Source of the DNA: an uncultured Sphingomonas sp.
GTDB taxonomy: Bacteria; Pseudomonadota; Alphaproteobacteria; Sphingomonadales; Sphingomonadaceae
Length of the DNA stretch: 51,788 nucleotides
Assembly: GCA_913777325.1 (NCBI GenBank)
Contig: CAJYSA010000087.1
Coordinates: 1 to 51,788 of the forward strand
Direction of reading: 5' to 3'
Shown here: in pieces, positions 36,848 to 47,126 of the stretch
Layout: every line of letters starts with the position of its first letter
Numbering within the stretch: the stretch's first letter is position 1
Translations under genes and position numbers: made by a program
Notes under the pieces: generated by a model
Databases searched by the model: none
Told to the model about the DNA's origin: nothing
Seen by the model: the letters and a program-made list of their open reading frames with translations, nothing else

Positions 36848-38700
36848 CAATCCTCTCCCGTCACGATCCGCGCCAGCACCATGCCCTCGGTGACCTGCGC
36901 GCCTTCGACCGCCTTCAACTCGGCGACGACCCCGTCGAACGGCGCGACCAGCGCCTGTTCCATCTTCATCGCCTCCAGCACCAGCAGCCGCTCGCCACGC
37001 GCCACCCGCAGGCCCTCGACCACCGGCACCGCGATCACGCGGCCCGGCATCGGGGCGAGCAGCGCACCATCTCCCTCGCTGGCACCGGCAAGGTGGTCGG
37101 CGCGCCGCTCACCGAACGGCCATGCCTCGCCACGCGCGAAGATCACGCCATCGACGACCGCTGCGTCCGGCAGCGACGCCGGGTCGGTGAGATATGGCTG
37201 ACCCGCGACCTCCACCGCGACGCGCATGGCGGGGGTGGCATTGGAGCGGAACCCGCGCAGGGCGGTCCAAGGATCGTTGCCCGCTGCCGGTACGATTGCC
37301 GCCGCCGCCGCCGCGACGATCGCGGGCGACGGCTCGGCGGTAGGGATGAGGGCGTCGGCGTGCCGCGCGATGAAGCCGGTATCCACGCGCCCCGCCACGA
37401 AATCCGGGTGCGCGGCGGCACGGGCGAGAAAGGCGGCGTTGGTGCGCACCGGCCACACGCGCGTCCCGCCCGCCGCCGCCGCCAACCGGCTTGCAGCCTC
37501 CGCACGGGTCGCGCCCTGCACGATCAGCTTGGCGATCATCGGGTCGTAATAGGGCGTGACGTCGCCGCCCTCCTCGACCCCGCTGTCGATGCGCACGCCG
37601 GACGGAAAGCGCAGCACGTCGAGCGGGCCGGTTGACGGCAGGAAGCCGGTCGCGGGATTCTCGGCATAGAGCCGCGCCTCCATCGCCCATCCGGTGATCG
37701 ACAGCGCGTCCTGCGTCTTCGGCAGCGGCTCGCCGCTCGCGACGCGCAACTGCCATTCGACCAGATCCTGCTCGGTGATCGCCTCGGTCACGGGATGCTC
37801 GACCTGCAGCCGGGTGTTCATCTCCATGAACCAGATACGGTCGGCGCGCAGCCCTTCGGAACCGTCGGCGATGAACTCGATCGTACCGGCGCCGACATAA
37901 TCCACCGCCTTCGCCGCGCGCACCGCCGCGTCGCATACCGCCGCGCGGGTCGCGGCGTCCATGCCCGGCGCGGGGGCTTCCTCAATCACCTTCTGGTGGC
38001 GGCGCTGAAGCGAGCAATCGCGCTCGAACAGGTGGACGACCTGGCCGTGCATGTCGCCGAACACCTGCACCTCGATATGGCGGGGCGACAGGATGTACTT
38101 TTCGATCAGGACGCGATCGTCGCCGAACGAGGCCGCCGCCTCGCGTTGGCAACTCGCCAGCGCCTCCGCGAAGTCGCCGGGCGCATCGACCTGCCGCATC
38201 CCCTTGCCGCCGCCGCCCGCGACCGCCTTGATGAGGACGGGGTAGCCGATCGCATCCGCCTCGGTCTTCAGCCGCGCCGGCGACTGGTCCTCGCCCAGAT
38301 AGCCGGGCGTGACCGGAACCCCGGCGGCGATCATCCGCGCCTTGGCCGCGTCCTTCAGCCCCATCGCCCGGATCGCGGCCGGGGGGGCACCGACCCACAC
38401 CAGCCCGGCGGCGACCACCGCCTCGGCGAAGTCGGCGTTCTCCGACAGGAAGCCGTAGCCGGGATGGATCGCCTGCGCGCCGGTCGCGCGTGCGGCGTCG
38501 AGCAGGCGGTCCTGCCGCAGATAGCTGTCGGCGGCAGGCGCGGTGCCGATGCACACCGCCTCGTCCGCCTCGCGCACGAACGGCATGGCGGCATCGACGT
38601 CGGAATGGACCGCGATGGTGCGGATGCCCAGCGCGCGCGCGGTGCGGGTGATGCGGCGGGCGATCTCGCCGCGGTTGGCGATCAACAGGCTTTCGATCAT
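36847..38700 (-). CDS. Methylcrotonyl-CoA carboxylase biotin-containing alpha subunit
   Basis: The 617-residue protein has the biotin-carboxylase domain (IANRGEIARRI, AIHPGYGFLSENADFA, ATP-grasp KAVAGGGGKGMR, ERDCSLQRRHQKVIEEAP, MNTRLQVEHPVTE) and a C-terminal biotinyl domain with the modified Lys in LEAMKMEQ. In the order ivd-carboxyltransferase-this gene it is best assigned to 3-methylcrotonyl-CoA carboxylase (LiuD/MccA) of leucine breakdown. It starts 5 bp after the carboxyltransferase stop. Acyl specificity rests on context. Confidence 0.92.
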   Translation of the reverse strand: MIESLLIANRGEIARRITRTARALGIRTIAVHSDVDAAMPFVREADEAVCIGTAPAADSYLRQDRLLDAARATGAQAIHPGYGFLSENADFAEAVVAAGLVWVGAPPAAIRAMGLKDAAKARMIAAGVPVTPGYLGEDQSPARLKTEADAIGYPVLIKAVAGGGGKGMRQVDAPGDFAEALASCQREAAASFGDDRVLIEKYILSPRHIEVQVFGDMHGQVVHLFERDCSLQRRHQKVIEEAPAPGMDAATRAAVCDAAVRAAKAVDYVGAGTIEFIADGSEGLRADRIWFMEMNTRLQVEHPVTEAITEQDLVEWQLRVASGEPLPKTQDALSITGWAMEARLYAENPATGFLPSTGPLDVLRFPSGVRIDSGVEEGGDVTPYYDPMIAKLIVQGATRAEAASRLAAAAGGTRVWPVRTNAAFLARAAAHPDFVAGRVDTGFIARHADALIPTAEPSPAIVAAAAAAIVPAAGNDPWTALRGFRSNATPAMRVAVEVAGQPYLTDPASLPDAAVVDGVIFARGEAWPFGERRADHLAGASEGDGALLAPMPGRVIAVPVVEGLRVARGERLLVLEAMKMEQALVAPFDGVVAELKAVEGAQVTEGMVLARIVTGED

Positions 38701-38705
38701 CGCGG

Positions 38706-40301
38706 TCACATCCGGAACAGGCCGAAGCGCGCACGCTCCGGCACGGGGGCGTTCAGCGTGGCGGCGAAGGCGAGGCCCAGCACCTCGCGGGTCTGCACGG
38801 GATCGATGATCCCGTCGTCCCACAGCCGCGCGGTGGCGTAGTAGGGATTGCCCTCGTCCTCGTATTTCTGGCGGATCGGCGCCTTGAAGCGTTCGGCCTC
38901 TTCCGCGCTCCAGGTCTCCGCATCGCGGTGGACGGTCGCCAGCACGCTCGCCGCCTGCTCGCCGCCCATCACCGAGATGCGCGCGTTGGGCCAACTGAAC
39001 AGGAAGCGCGGGCTATAGGCGCGTCCGCACATCCCGTAATTGCCCGCGCCGAAGCTGCCGCCGATCAGCACCGTCACCTTCGGCACCGACGCGGTGGCGA
39101 CGGCGGTGACCAGCTTCGCGCCGTTCTTGGCGATCCCCTCCGCCTCATACTTCCCGCCGACCATGAAGCCGGAGATATTCTGGAGGAACAGCAGCGGAAT
39201 GCGCCGCTGGCATGCCAGTTCGATGAAGTGCGCGCCCTTCAGCGCGGACTCGCTGAACAGCACGCCGTTGTTGGCGAGGATCGCGACCGGCATTCCCCAG
39301 ATATGCGCGAAGCCACAGACGAGCGTCGTGCCGTACAATGCCTTGAACTCGTGGAAGTCGGAGCCGTCGACGATCCGCCCGATCACTTCGCGCACGTCAT
39401 AGGGCGCGCGAACGTCCTGCGGGACGATGCCGTACAGCTCCTGCGGGTCGAGCAGCGGCGCGCGCGGTGGCTTCAGCGTCACGTCGGGCGCCGGCTTCGC
39501 GCCCAGCGTCGCGACGATATCGCGGACGATCAGCAGCGCATGCTCGTCATTCTCCGCAACGTGATCGACCACGCCCGATCGGCGCCCGTGCGTTTCCGCG
39601 CCGCCCAGTTCCTCCGCCGAGATCACCTCGCCGGTCGCGGCCTTCACCAGCGGCGGACCGGCGAGGAAGATCGTGCCCTGGTTGCGGACGATCACGCTTT
39701 CGTCGGACATCGCGGGAACATAGGCACCACCGGCGGTGCAACTGCCCATCACGCACGCGATCTGCGCGATCCCCTCCGCCGACATCTGCGCCTGGTTGAA
39801 GAAGATCCGCCCGAAATGCTCGCGGTCGGGGAACACCTCCGCCTGATGCGGCAGGTTCGCGCCGCCGCTGTCGACCAGATAGAGGCACGGCAGACGGTTC
39901 TCGCGGGCGATTTCCTGCGCGCGCAGGTGCTTCTTCACCGTCATCGGGAAGTAGGCGCCGCCCTTCACCGTCGGATCGTTCGCGACGATCATGCACTCGC
40001 GTCCCGACACGCGCCCGACGCCCGCGATCATCCCCGCGCCAGGCGCGCCATCCTCATACATGCCGTTCGCGGCCAGCGCGCCGATCTCCAGGAACGGCGC
40101 GGCGGGATCGAGCAGCCGGTCGACGCGGTCGCGCGGCAGCAGCTTGCCGCGCGCGACGTGGCGCGCGCGGTGCTGTTCCGACCCACCCAGCGCGGTGCGG
40201 GCGCTGCGATCGCGCAGCGTCTCGGCGAGCGCGCGATTGTGCGCGGCGTTGGCGGCAAAGGTGTCGGCGCCGACATCGACCAGCGAGCGGAGCGTCGTCA
40301 T
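38706..40301 (-). CDS. Methylcrotonyl-CoA carboxylase carboxyltransferase beta subunit
   Basis: The 531-residue carboxyltransferase has [64 protein letters not shown] and [16 protein letters not shown]. The GANLP and [12 protein letters not shown] forms are those of the methylcrotonyl-CoA type (LiuB/MccB) rather than PccB. The ATG overlaps the upstream dehydrogenase stop by 4 nt. Together with the biotin subunit it converts 3-methylcrotonyl-CoA to 3-methylglutaconyl-CoA. Confidence 0.93.
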   Translation of the reverse strand: MTTLRSLVDVGADTFAANAAHNRALAETLRDRSARTALGGSEQHRARHVARGKLLPRDRVDRLLDPAAPFLEIGALAANGMYEDGAPGAGMIAGVGRVSGRECMIVANDPTVKGGAYFPMTVKKHLRAQEIARENRLPCLYLVDSGGANLPHQAEVFPDREHFGRIFFNQAQMSAEGIAQIACVMGSCTAGGAYVPAMSDESVIVRNQGTIFLAGPPLVKAATGEVISAEELGGAETHGRRSGVVDHVAENDEHALLIVRDIVATLGAKPAPDVTLKPPRAPLLDPQELYGIVPQDVRAPYDVREVIGRIVDGSDFHEFKALYGTTLVCGFAHIWGMPVAILANNGVLFSESALKGAHFIELACQRRIPLLFLQNISGFMVGGKYEAEGIAKNGAKLVTAVATASVPKVTVLIGGSFGAGNYGMCGRAYSPRFLFSWPNARISVMGGEQAASVLATVHRDAETWSAEEAERFKAPIRQKYEDEGNPYYATARLWDDGIIDPVQTREVLGLAFAATLNAPVPERARFGLFRM

Positions 40302-41464
40302 TGCGCGCGCGGTGCGTCATGGCCGATCAGCTCGCGCCCGATCAGCATCCGCCGCACCTCGTTGGTGCCCGCGCCGATATCGAGCAGCTTGGCGTCACGC
40401 CAATAGCGCTCGACCGGCCAATCCGTCGTATAGCCGGCACCACCCAGCGCCTGGATCGCTTCGCCTGCGACCTTCACCGCGCTTTCGGAGGCGAGCAGGA
40501 TGCAGCCCGCCGCATCGAACCGCGTCGTGCGCCCCGCGTCGCACGCCCTGGCGACCGCATAGACATAGGCACGGGCGGCGTTGAGCGCGACGTGCATGTC
40601 GGCGACCTTGGCCTGCATCAGCTGGAACTCCCCGATCGGGCGCCCGAACTGGCGGCGTTCGCGGACATAGGGCAGCACGGTGTCGAGGCACGCCTGCATG
40701 ATCCCGAGCTGGATGCCCGACAGCACGACCCGCTCGTAATCGAGGCCGGACATCAACACCTTCACCCCGCCGTTCAGCGGCCCCATCACCTGCGCGTCGG
40801 CGACGAAGCAATCGTCGAACACCAGTTCGGCGGTCGGCGATCCGCGCATCCCGACCTTGTCGATCTTCTGCCCGATCGAGAAGCCCGCGACGTCCTTCTC
40901 CACCAGGAACGCGGTGATCCCCTTCGACCCGGCGTCCATGTCGGTCTTCGCATAGACGACCAGCGTGTCGGCATAGGGTGCGTTGGTGATCCAGAACTTC
41001 GTGCCGTTCAGCCGCCAGCCGCCGTCGACCTTCGTCGCGCGCAGCTTCATCGACACGACGTCGGACCCGGCACCCGCCTCCGACATGGCGAGGCTGCCGA
41101 CATGTTCGCCCGAGATCAGCCTTGGCAGATACTTCGCCTTCTGCTCGGGCGACCCCCAGCGGCGAATCTGGTTGATGCACAGGTTGGAATGCGCGCCGTA
41201 GCTGAGCCCGATCGCGGCGGAGGCGCGGCTGACCTCCTCACAGGCGACGACATGCTCCAGATAGCCGAGGCCCAGGCCACCATCGGCCTCCTCGACGGTG
41301 ATCCCGTGCAGCCCCAGCGCGCCCATCTCGGGCCACAATTCGCGCGCGAAGCGATCCTCGGCATCGACCCGCGCGGCGATCGGCGCGATCCGGTCGGTCG
41401 CGAAGCGCCGCACCGTGTCGCGGATCGTGTCCGCCATCTCGCCCAGACCGAAATCGAGGTCCAT
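40298..41464 (-). CDS. Isovaleryl-CoA dehydrogenase
   Basis: The 388-residue acyl-CoA dehydrogenase has [37 protein letters not shown] and [13 protein letters not shown]. Its catalytic base appears as the Glu in [12 protein letters not shown], and the C-terminal site where other ACADs have Glu reads GAGTNEVRR; this swap is the mark of isovaleryl-CoA dehydrogenases. AGGAG stands five bases before ATG 41464. It leads the operon for leucine/isovalerate breakdown and is divergent from a LysR gene. Confidence 0.93.
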   Translation of the reverse strand: MDLDFGLGEMADTIRDTVRRFATDRIAPIAARVDAEDRFARELWPEMGALGLHGITVEEADGGLGLGYLEHVVACEEVSRASAAIGLSYGAHSNLCINQIRRWGSPEQKAKYLPRLISGEHVGSLAMSEAGAGSDVVSMKLRATKVDGGWRLNGTKFWITNAPYADTLVVYAKTDMDAGSKGITAFLVEKDVAGFSIGQKIDKVGMRGSPTAELVFDDCFVADAQVMGPLNGGVKVLMSGLDYERVVLSGIQLGIMQACLDTVLPYVRERRQFGRPIGEFQLMQAKVADMHVALNAARAYVYAVARACDAGRTTRFDAAGCILLASESAVKVAGEAIQALGGAGYTTDWPVERYWRDAKLLDIGAGTNEVRRMLIGRELIGHDAPRAQ

Positions 41465-41545
41465 CGCTCTCTCCTGTATCGTCGTTGCCGCACATCCTAG
41501 GCCGCGGCGATGGCGCTGCAAAATTGAAAGGCGCGCAAGCTGTGT

Positions 41546-41560
41546 ATAGATATCGTCTAT
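41546..41560. promoter_or_regulatory. LysR-type T-N11-A palindrome overlapping the lysR start
   Basis: ATAGA-TATCG-TCTAT (41546-41560) is a perfect 5-bp inverted repeat containing a T-N11-A core (T41547, A41559), the usual LysR contact pattern. It covers the lysR start codon (41559) and lies 82 bp upstream of the divergent dehydrogenase start, so it could serve autorepression and activation at once. Confidence 0.5.
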
Positions 41561-42404
41561 GATCGACCGGTACCATCTTCGCTATTTCCTCAGCGTGGTC
41601 GACACCGGCAATTTCTCGCGCGCCGCAGCGGCGTGCAACGTGTCGCAACCGACGCTGTCGGTGGGGATCGCGCGGCTGGAGGCGCAACTGGGGCGCACGT
41701 TGTTCGATCGCACCAACCGGCGGGTCGCGCTGACCGATGCCGGCGCCGGGTTGCTCCAGCATGCGCGGACGATCGAGGCCGGATTCGCCGCCGCCGAACG
41801 CGCGGTGACCGGCGCCGCCGCCGCGCCGGTGCTGCGGCTGGGCATCCTCTCCACGATCCCCGCGCGGTGGATCGAGCGCTGGCTGGCCGCACGGCCCCAC
41901 GCGCCGGTCGAGCTGGTGGAGGGCAACGAACGCGAACTGCGCGCGCGGCTCGCACGCGGACGGATCGACGCGGCGCTGACGATCCTGCGCGACGGTGACG
42001 AACGCGGCGCGGGACAGCACCTGCTCTCCGAAGGCTATGCGCTGGCGATCGGCGCGACCCATCCGCTCGCCGGGCGCGCCAGCGTCCGCGCGGAAGAACT
42101 GGCCCACGAGCCGATGATCGTGCGACGCCATTGCGAGATGCTGTCGGAGACCAGCCGCTTCTTCACCGCGCGCGGCGTGCGCCCGTTCTTCCCGGCGCGC
42201 ACCACCAGCGACGATCGCGCCCTGTCGCACGTCCGCGCGCGGCTGGGGATCACGGTGATGCCCGACGGGTTCCGCGCCGACGGCGTGGCGCGGGTGACGC
42301 TGGAGGGGTTCGACGCGACGCGCGACGTCGGACTGGTATTCGCGGCGCATGCGCCCGCCGACGCGGCGCTGATCGCGGAGATCGGCGCCGCCGTCGCGGG
42401 CTGA
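41559..42404 (+). CDS. LysR-family transcriptional regulator
   Basis: The 281-residue regulator has the N-terminal winged HTH (LRYFLSVVDTGNFSRAAAACNVSQPTLSVG split over residues 7-36, and QLGRTLFDRTNRRVALTDAG) and a substrate-binding domain from about residue 88. Divergence from the isovaleryl-CoA dehydrogenase operon suggests control of that operon, with an acyl-CoA or acid as ligand; this is inferred from arrangement. No ribosome-binding site is visible before the ATG, so translation may be leaderless. It is shorter than typical (~300). Confidence 0.92.
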   Translation: MIDRYHLRYFLSVVDTGNFSRAAAACNVSQPTLSVGIARLEAQLGRTLFDRTNRRVALTDAGAGLLQHARTIEAGFAAAERAVTGAAAAPVLRLGILSTIPARWIERWLAARPHAPVELVEGNERELRARLARGRIDAALTILRDGDERGAGQHLLSEGYALAIGATHPLAGRASVRAEELAHEPMIVRRHCEMLSETSRFFTARGVRPFFPARTTSDDRALSHVRARLGITVMPDGFRADGVARVTLEGFDATRDVGLVFAAHAPADAALIAEIGAAVAG

Positions 42405-42417
42405 CGCGCGGGCTATC

Positions 42418-43425
42418 TCACCACTCCACGCCGATCTTGCCGAAGTGCGCCGCGCTCATCTCGTAACGGAAGGCGTCGGCCAATTCCTCCAGCGCGAAGC
42501 GGCGATCGACGACCGGCTTCAGTCCGCCCTGCTCGATCGCGCGGACGAAATCCTGCTGCTCGCGCCGGCTGCCGACGATCAGCCCCTGCAACCGCGCCTG
42601 CTTGCCCATCAAGGCGGCGGTCGGCACCTCGCCGCTCGCGCCGGTCAGGACGCCGATCAGCGAGATGTGCCCACCGACGCGCACCGCCGCGATCGACTGC
42701 GCCAGCGTGGCCGGGCCGCCGACCTCGACGACATGATCGACGCCGCGCCCGTCGGCCCAGTCGAACATCGCCTGCCCCCATTCCGACTGGCTGCGGTAGT
42801 TCAAGACGTGATCGGCTCCGAGCGCCGTCGCGCGCTCCAGCTTCTCGTCGGACGACGACGTGATCGCGACGCGTGCGCCCATCAGCTTGGCGATCTGCAG
42901 CGCCCAGATCGACACGCCGCCGGTGCCGAGCAGCAGCACCGTGTCGCCGGCCTTCAGCTTGCCGTCCACCACCAGCGCGCGCCATGCGGTGAGACCGGCG
43001 GTGGTGATCGTCGCGGCCTCCACCGCGTCCAGCCCCTGCGGCGCGCGGGTGAAGGCGGTGGCGGGGCGCACGACATGCGCCTGCGCATAACCGTCGATTC
43101 CGTCACCCGGGGTGCGGCTGAAATCGCCGATCGTGGGCGTGCCGTCCTGCCAGTCCGGGAAGAAGCACGACACCACCGCGTCGCCGACCGCGAAGTTGGT
43201 CACCCCCTCGCCCACCGACTCGACCACGCCCGCGCCATCGGCGAGCGGCACCAGCCCGTCCGCCGCGCCCATCCGCCCGGTGACCACTCCCAGATCGTGG
43301 AAGTTCAGCGAGCTGCCGTGCAGCGCGACGCGGATCTCGCCCGCGCCGGGCGCTCCGGGGTCGGCGCGTTCCTCCAGCTGCAGATTGTCGAGCCCCGCAG
43401 GCGCGTGCACCACCATTGCCTTCAT
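42418..43425 (-). CDS. NAD(P)-dependent alcohol dehydrogenase/quinone oxidoreductase (MDR)
   Basis: The 335-residue medium-chain dehydrogenase has the GroES-like N-domain (IRVALHGSSLNFHDLGVVTG, PLADGAGVVESVGEGV) and a Rossmann fold with GTGGVSIWALQIAKLMGARV. The zinc-binding cysteines of classical alcohol dehydrogenases are missing, so it is closer to zinc-free quinone or enoyl reductases. AAGGAGG lies seven bases before the ATG. It is convergent with lysR (13 bp apart). Substrate unknown. Confidence 0.88.
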   Translation of the reverse strand: MKAMVVHAPAGLDNLQLEERADPGAPGAGEIRVALHGSSLNFHDLGVVTGRMGAADGLVPLADGAGVVESVGEGVTNFAVGDAVVSCFFPDWQDGTPTIGDFSRTPGDGIDGYAQAHVVRPATAFTRAPQGLDAVEAATITTAGLTAWRALVVDGKLKAGDTVLLLGTGGVSIWALQIAKLMGARVAITSSSDEKLERATALGADHVLNYRSQSEWGQAMFDWADGRGVDHVVEVGGPATLAQSIAAVRVGGHISLIGVLTGASGEVPTAALMGKQARLQGLIVGSRREQQDFVRAIEQGGLKPVVDRRFALEELADAFRYEMSAAHFGKIGVEW

Positions 43426-43442
43426 CGAACCGCCTCCTTCAT

Positions 43443-43465
43443 CGCGCCCCCAACGCGGGGGCGCG
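43443..43465 (-). terminator. GC-rich hairpin downstream of the glycosyltransferase gene
   Basis: CGCGCCCCC (43443-43451) and GGGGGCGCG (43457-43465) pair perfectly over 9 bp around AACGC, 7 bp after the glycosyltransferase stop and 18 bp before the next start. No T-tract follows; it may attenuate or protect the transcript. Confidence 0.45.
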
Positions 43466-43471
43466 GGGAAG

Positions 43472-44677
43472 CTATCCGTGCGCGGATGCGTTTCGCCGGG
43501 TCATCCGGGCCAACACCGCGCGCAGCTTCGCGCCATAGCCGCGCGCATCGTCGAAGAACGCATCGCGCACGTCCTCCGCCGCCGCGACCTTCTGCGCATG
43601 GAGCGCCGGATCGGTCGCCAGATTCCAGATCGCCTCGGCATAGCCCGCGACATCGTCAGGCTCGACCTCGATCGCCGCCGGGCGCACCACATCGAGCGCC
43701 GGGCAGACGCGCGAGGTGACGACCGGACGGCGCGCGATCACCCCCTCCGCCACGATCATCGCGAAGCCTTCCTCGAAATCGCTTCGCGTCGGCACGACCA
43801 CCGCGTCGCTTTCCGACAGCAAGCGCGCCAGCGCATCACGATCACAGAAACCGTGGAGCACGAACGCGTCCGACAATTCCGCGTCGCGCACCGCCGCCGC
43901 GAGCTCCGCCGAGGCCGTTCCCTCCCCGCAAATATCGAACACGATCCGGGGGCCGGCGCGCCCCTGCAAGCGCCGACAGACGTCGAGCAGGTCGAACACA
44001 CCCTTGTTGCGCTCCACACGGCCGGCGAACAACACGCGGAAAACGTCCTTCGCCACGCGCGGCGTGATCGCCGCGAATTGCTCACGCGCGTAGGTGGGCA
44101 GGAACAACGTGGCCGCGATCCGACCGCCCGACAGCGCCGCGACCTGATTGACGATCAGCGGCGACGCCGCCAGCGTGGGATCGGCGAAGCGATAATGGAG
44201 CCGTGCCAGCAACCACGCCAGGATGCGGCGCGTGCGCGGCTCGCGTGCCGCCGGGCGCGTGATCGCACAATGCAGCGCATTGACGAACCGCACGCCGCGC
44301 AGTCGCCACGGCCACAAGGCCCACCAGTGGTACATCGCATCGGTGAGGACGATGATCCGCGCACCGCCCGCCACCGTCTCCGCGACGCGCGCCCACAGCC
44401 ACGCCACCTCCGCCAGATGGTAGCGAATGCCGCCGGCGAGGCGACGCGGCCTGTTCATGATCCGCACGCCGGGACGCACGTCGTCATATCGGTCCCCCGC
44501 GTAGCTGGTGGTGACGATCAGGTCCAGCCCGAGGTCACTGGCGACTGAATAAAATTGCAGCAGATAACTGGTGCCGAAATACGCGAGCGCGTGGCCGCTT
44601 CGCCAACTGTCATGCACGATCCGTGCGTCGACGGGGCCGCTGATATAGCCGATCTTCACCGCATCCGGACGCGACAT
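43472..44677 (-). CDS. GT4-family glycosyltransferase
   Basis: The 401-residue protein has a GT-B fold: an N-domain that scans for membrane acceptors and a C-domain with FRVLFAGRVERNKGVFDLL, IVFDICGEG and the E-x7-E motif EEGFAMIVAEG that binds the sugar nucleotide. AAGGGG precedes ATG 44677. No other polysaccharide genes are adjacent, so its product (capsule, glycolipid or glycoprotein) is unknown. Confidence 0.88.
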   Translation of the reverse strand: MSRPDAVKIGYISGPVDARIVHDSWRSGHALAYFGTSYLLQFYSVASDLGLDLIVTTSYAGDRYDDVRPGVRIMNRPRRLAGGIRYHLAEVAWLWARVAETVAGGARIIVLTDAMYHWWALWPWRLRGVRFVNALHCAITRPAAREPRTRRILAWLLARLHYRFADPTLAASPLIVNQVAALSGGRIAATLFLPTYAREQFAAITPRVAKDVFRVLFAGRVERNKGVFDLLDVCRRLQGRAGPRIVFDICGEGTASAELAAAVRDAELSDAFVLHGFCDRDALARLLSESDAVVVPTRSDFEEGFAMIVAEGVIARRPVVTSRVCPALDVVRPAAIEVEPDDVAGYAEAIWNLATDPALHAQKVAAAEDVRDAFFDDARGYGAKLRAVLARMTRRNASAHG

Positions 44678-44844
44678 CGACGTACCCCTTGCATGCCGCC
44701 GCAGCGTTCATCCCGATGTCGCACGTCCACGTCAAGCGGCATCGCGTGCGATCCTCTGGTGGGTGGTGCGGCGCAAGAGCCATCGTGTCGCTCAGGGGCC
44801 GACGACGGCTGCTCACCGCACCTAAGCGTGCAGCCGGGTGGCGC

Positions 44845-46941
44845 TCACAGGTCGAGAGACAGACTCAGCTTCACCGTCCGTGGCAGCCCCTGTGCCAGCA
44901 GGCCCGATCCGGTAGAGGCCCAGTAGCGCCGGTCGGTGATATTGTCGCCATAGGCGCGCAGCGTCGCGTCGCGGCCCAACAGGACGAAGCGATATGCCGC
45001 GCCGAGATCGAAGGTGGTGTAACCGGGCGCATAGCCCTGATTGAGCGCGTTCACCGCGCGCCGTCCCACGCGGAACATGCCCGCCGACAGGCTCAGCCCC
45101 GGCACGGCGGAGAGACGGTATTCGGCGAAGATCGAGCCCGAGAAGCGCGCGGCATTCTCGATCCGCTTGCCGACCACGCTGGCCGCGCCCGTCCGCTGGC
45201 GGGCGGAAAGCGTCATCGCGCTCGCGGTAATCGACAACTGGCGGCCGAGTTCGCCGACCGCGCTGAACTCGCCGCCTTCATACACGGCCTCGCCGTCCTG
45301 CACGAAGACGTTCGCACTGTTCAGATAGGCCGAGGGCCGCGCGATGTGGAAATAGGTGCCGGTCAGCAGCAGTCCCGCGAGCGGCGCGATCTTCACCCCC
45401 GCCTCCTTCTGGCGGCTGACGGCGGCCGGCAGGATCTCGCCCGCATTGTTGGCGATCTGCTGCGCGATCGGTCCCGGCTCCAGCCCCTCGATGTAATTGG
45501 CATAGGCGCTGACCCAGCGAACCGGCTTGAGCATGAGGCCGTAGGACAGCGTGTCGGGCGTCACCTTGTACGAGCTGGTCCGGCTGACATCGGTGTAGCG
45601 CGTCTTGCGCCACCCGATCGTCGCCTGCAGCCAGTCGCCCCACGAGGCCTGATCGAAGACGTAGACGCCCAGATCCTCGGTCCGCGTCGGGTTCGGGATG
45701 ATCCGCGGTGCCATCGGCTGATAGGGGATGAGAACCGGCGCGTAGAGGTTCTGCGCGAAGTTCCGGCGCACGGCGATCGGCACGTCGCCGTCGCGCGTCT
45801 GGAAGGCGACGCCCGCCAGCAGGCTATGCTCGATCGGCCCCGTGCGGATCGTGCCGGACAGGTCACCGCGATAGACGACGTTCGTATAATCGTTGCCGGT
45901 CGTCCGCGCGACGGTGAGCGTGCCGTTGCCGGTCACCGGATCATAGCGCCCGAACGAGGAATAGGCGCGATCGCGCGTCAGATAGGAGCGCCCGACCGCG
46001 CCGGCGAAGCGCCAGCCGGGCGCGAAATCATAGTTTACCCGCGCCAGCAGGTTCGTCTCTCGCCCCCGCGCCTGCATCCAGTCGGCGCCCAGGTTCTGGC
46101 GTGGCGATGGAAGCGGTGGCAGCGTGATCGTGCCGTTCACCGCGGTCAGGCTGAACTCGGTGGGCTCGGTGATCGACTTGGCGATGTACTCGGCATCGAG
46201 CAGGATCTGCACGCCGTCCACCGGTGTCCAGTCGAACGCGCCGGTCACGAAGCTGCGCGTCCCATCGGTCCGGCGCACGCCCGTTTGGAGGATGCCGGTG
46301 CCGGCGTTGACGCGCACGCCCGCGGTGCCGAAGCGCCGGCTGATATCCGTGTTCATGCCGATCGATCCATTCGCGTCGCCCTGCAGCTCGAAGCGGGTCA
46401 CCGGCGTGGCGGTCGGGCGTTCGGTGACGAGGTTGACGATGCCCGAGGGGGTGGCAAAGCCGTAATAGAGGCCGGCCGCCCCCTTCAGCACCTCGATCCG
46501 GTCCTTGCTCTCGATCGGCTGCTCGATCAGATTGACCACCGGCAGGACGCCGTTCCACCTAACGTTGGTGAAATTGTTGAGCGTGATCCCGCGCACCGCC
46601 AGATTGCTGAAGATGCTGGTGTTGATCTGCGCCTGGGAAACCCCGGCGGTGTTGCGCACGGCATCGTTGAGCGAGCGTGCCTGTTGCGCGTCGAGCAGCG
46701 ACTTCGGCATGATCGCGACGGTCAGCGGCGTATCGATGAGCCGCGCGTCGCGGAACGTGCCGACCTGGACATAGTCGGTGCCGAAGCTGTCCCGCCGATC
46801 GGCGGTGACGACGATATCCTGGGTCGACGCGCCCTGAGGCTGCTGCGCGGCGACCGGGGTCGCGTACAGCGATCCCGCGAAGACGCACGACGTCAATAGC
46901 AGAAGCACCCGCGCCGAGCGGGCCTGCGGCATAGCAAGCAT
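44845..46941 (-). CDS. TonB-dependent siderophore receptor
   Basis: The 698-residue outer-membrane receptor has a signal peptide ending near TPVAAQ, a TonB-box-like DIVVTA after it, a plug domain (MPKSLLDAQQARSLNDAVRNT, then GLYYGFATPSGIVNLVTERP) and a long beta-barrel (e.g. RAYGDNITDRRYW near the C-terminus). The plug sequence fits the FhuA/FpvA-like siderophore group. ATG 46941 follows GGGGA. A 160-bp promoter region precedes it, with no certain Fur box. No periplasmic or ABC transporter partner lies next to it. Confidence 0.9.
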   Translation of the reverse strand: MLAMPQARSARVLLLLTSCVFAGSLYATPVAAQQPQGASTQDIVVTADRRDSFGTDYVQVGTFRDARLIDTPLTVAIMPKSLLDAQQARSLNDAVRNTAGVSQAQINTSIFSNLAVRGITLNNFTNVRWNGVLPVVNLIEQPIESKDRIEVLKGAAGLYYGFATPSGIVNLVTERPTATPVTRFELQGDANGSIGMNTDISRRFGTAGVRVNAGTGILQTGVRRTDGTRSFVTGAFDWTPVDGVQILLDAEYIAKSITEPTEFSLTAVNGTITLPPLPSPRQNLGADWMQARGRETNLLARVNYDFAPGWRFAGAVGRSYLTRDRAYSSFGRYDPVTGNGTLTVARTTGNDYTNVVYRGDLSGTIRTGPIEHSLLAGVAFQTRDGDVPIAVRRNFAQNLYAPVLIPYQPMAPRIIPNPTRTEDLGVYVFDQASWGDWLQATIGWRKTRYTDVSRTSSYKVTPDTLSYGLMLKPVRWVSAYANYIEGLEPGPIAQQIANNAGEILPAAVSRQKEAGVKIAPLAGLLLTGTYFHIARPSAYLNSANVFVQDGEAVYEGGEFSAVGELGRQLSITASAMTLSARQRTGAASVVGKRIENAARFSGSIFAEYRLSAVPGLSLSAGMFRVGRRAVNALNQGYAPGYTTFDLGAAYRFVLLGRDATLRAYGDNITDRRYWASTGSGLLAQGLPRTVKLSLSLDL

Positions 46942-47126
46942 GAACGATTCCCCTTTGACGGCGCGCTGATCGCATTTGTGCGAATGACATGCAATAGCGC
47001 ACGACCAAGCGTTTGAATTCGGGCAACGTACGGCGGGAACAGACCCGACGGCTGGTCGCCACGTCATCGGATCGCGGCGAGGTTTTATGCCACTCTCTTG
47101 TGTATTGCCTGCGCAATACACCATAA

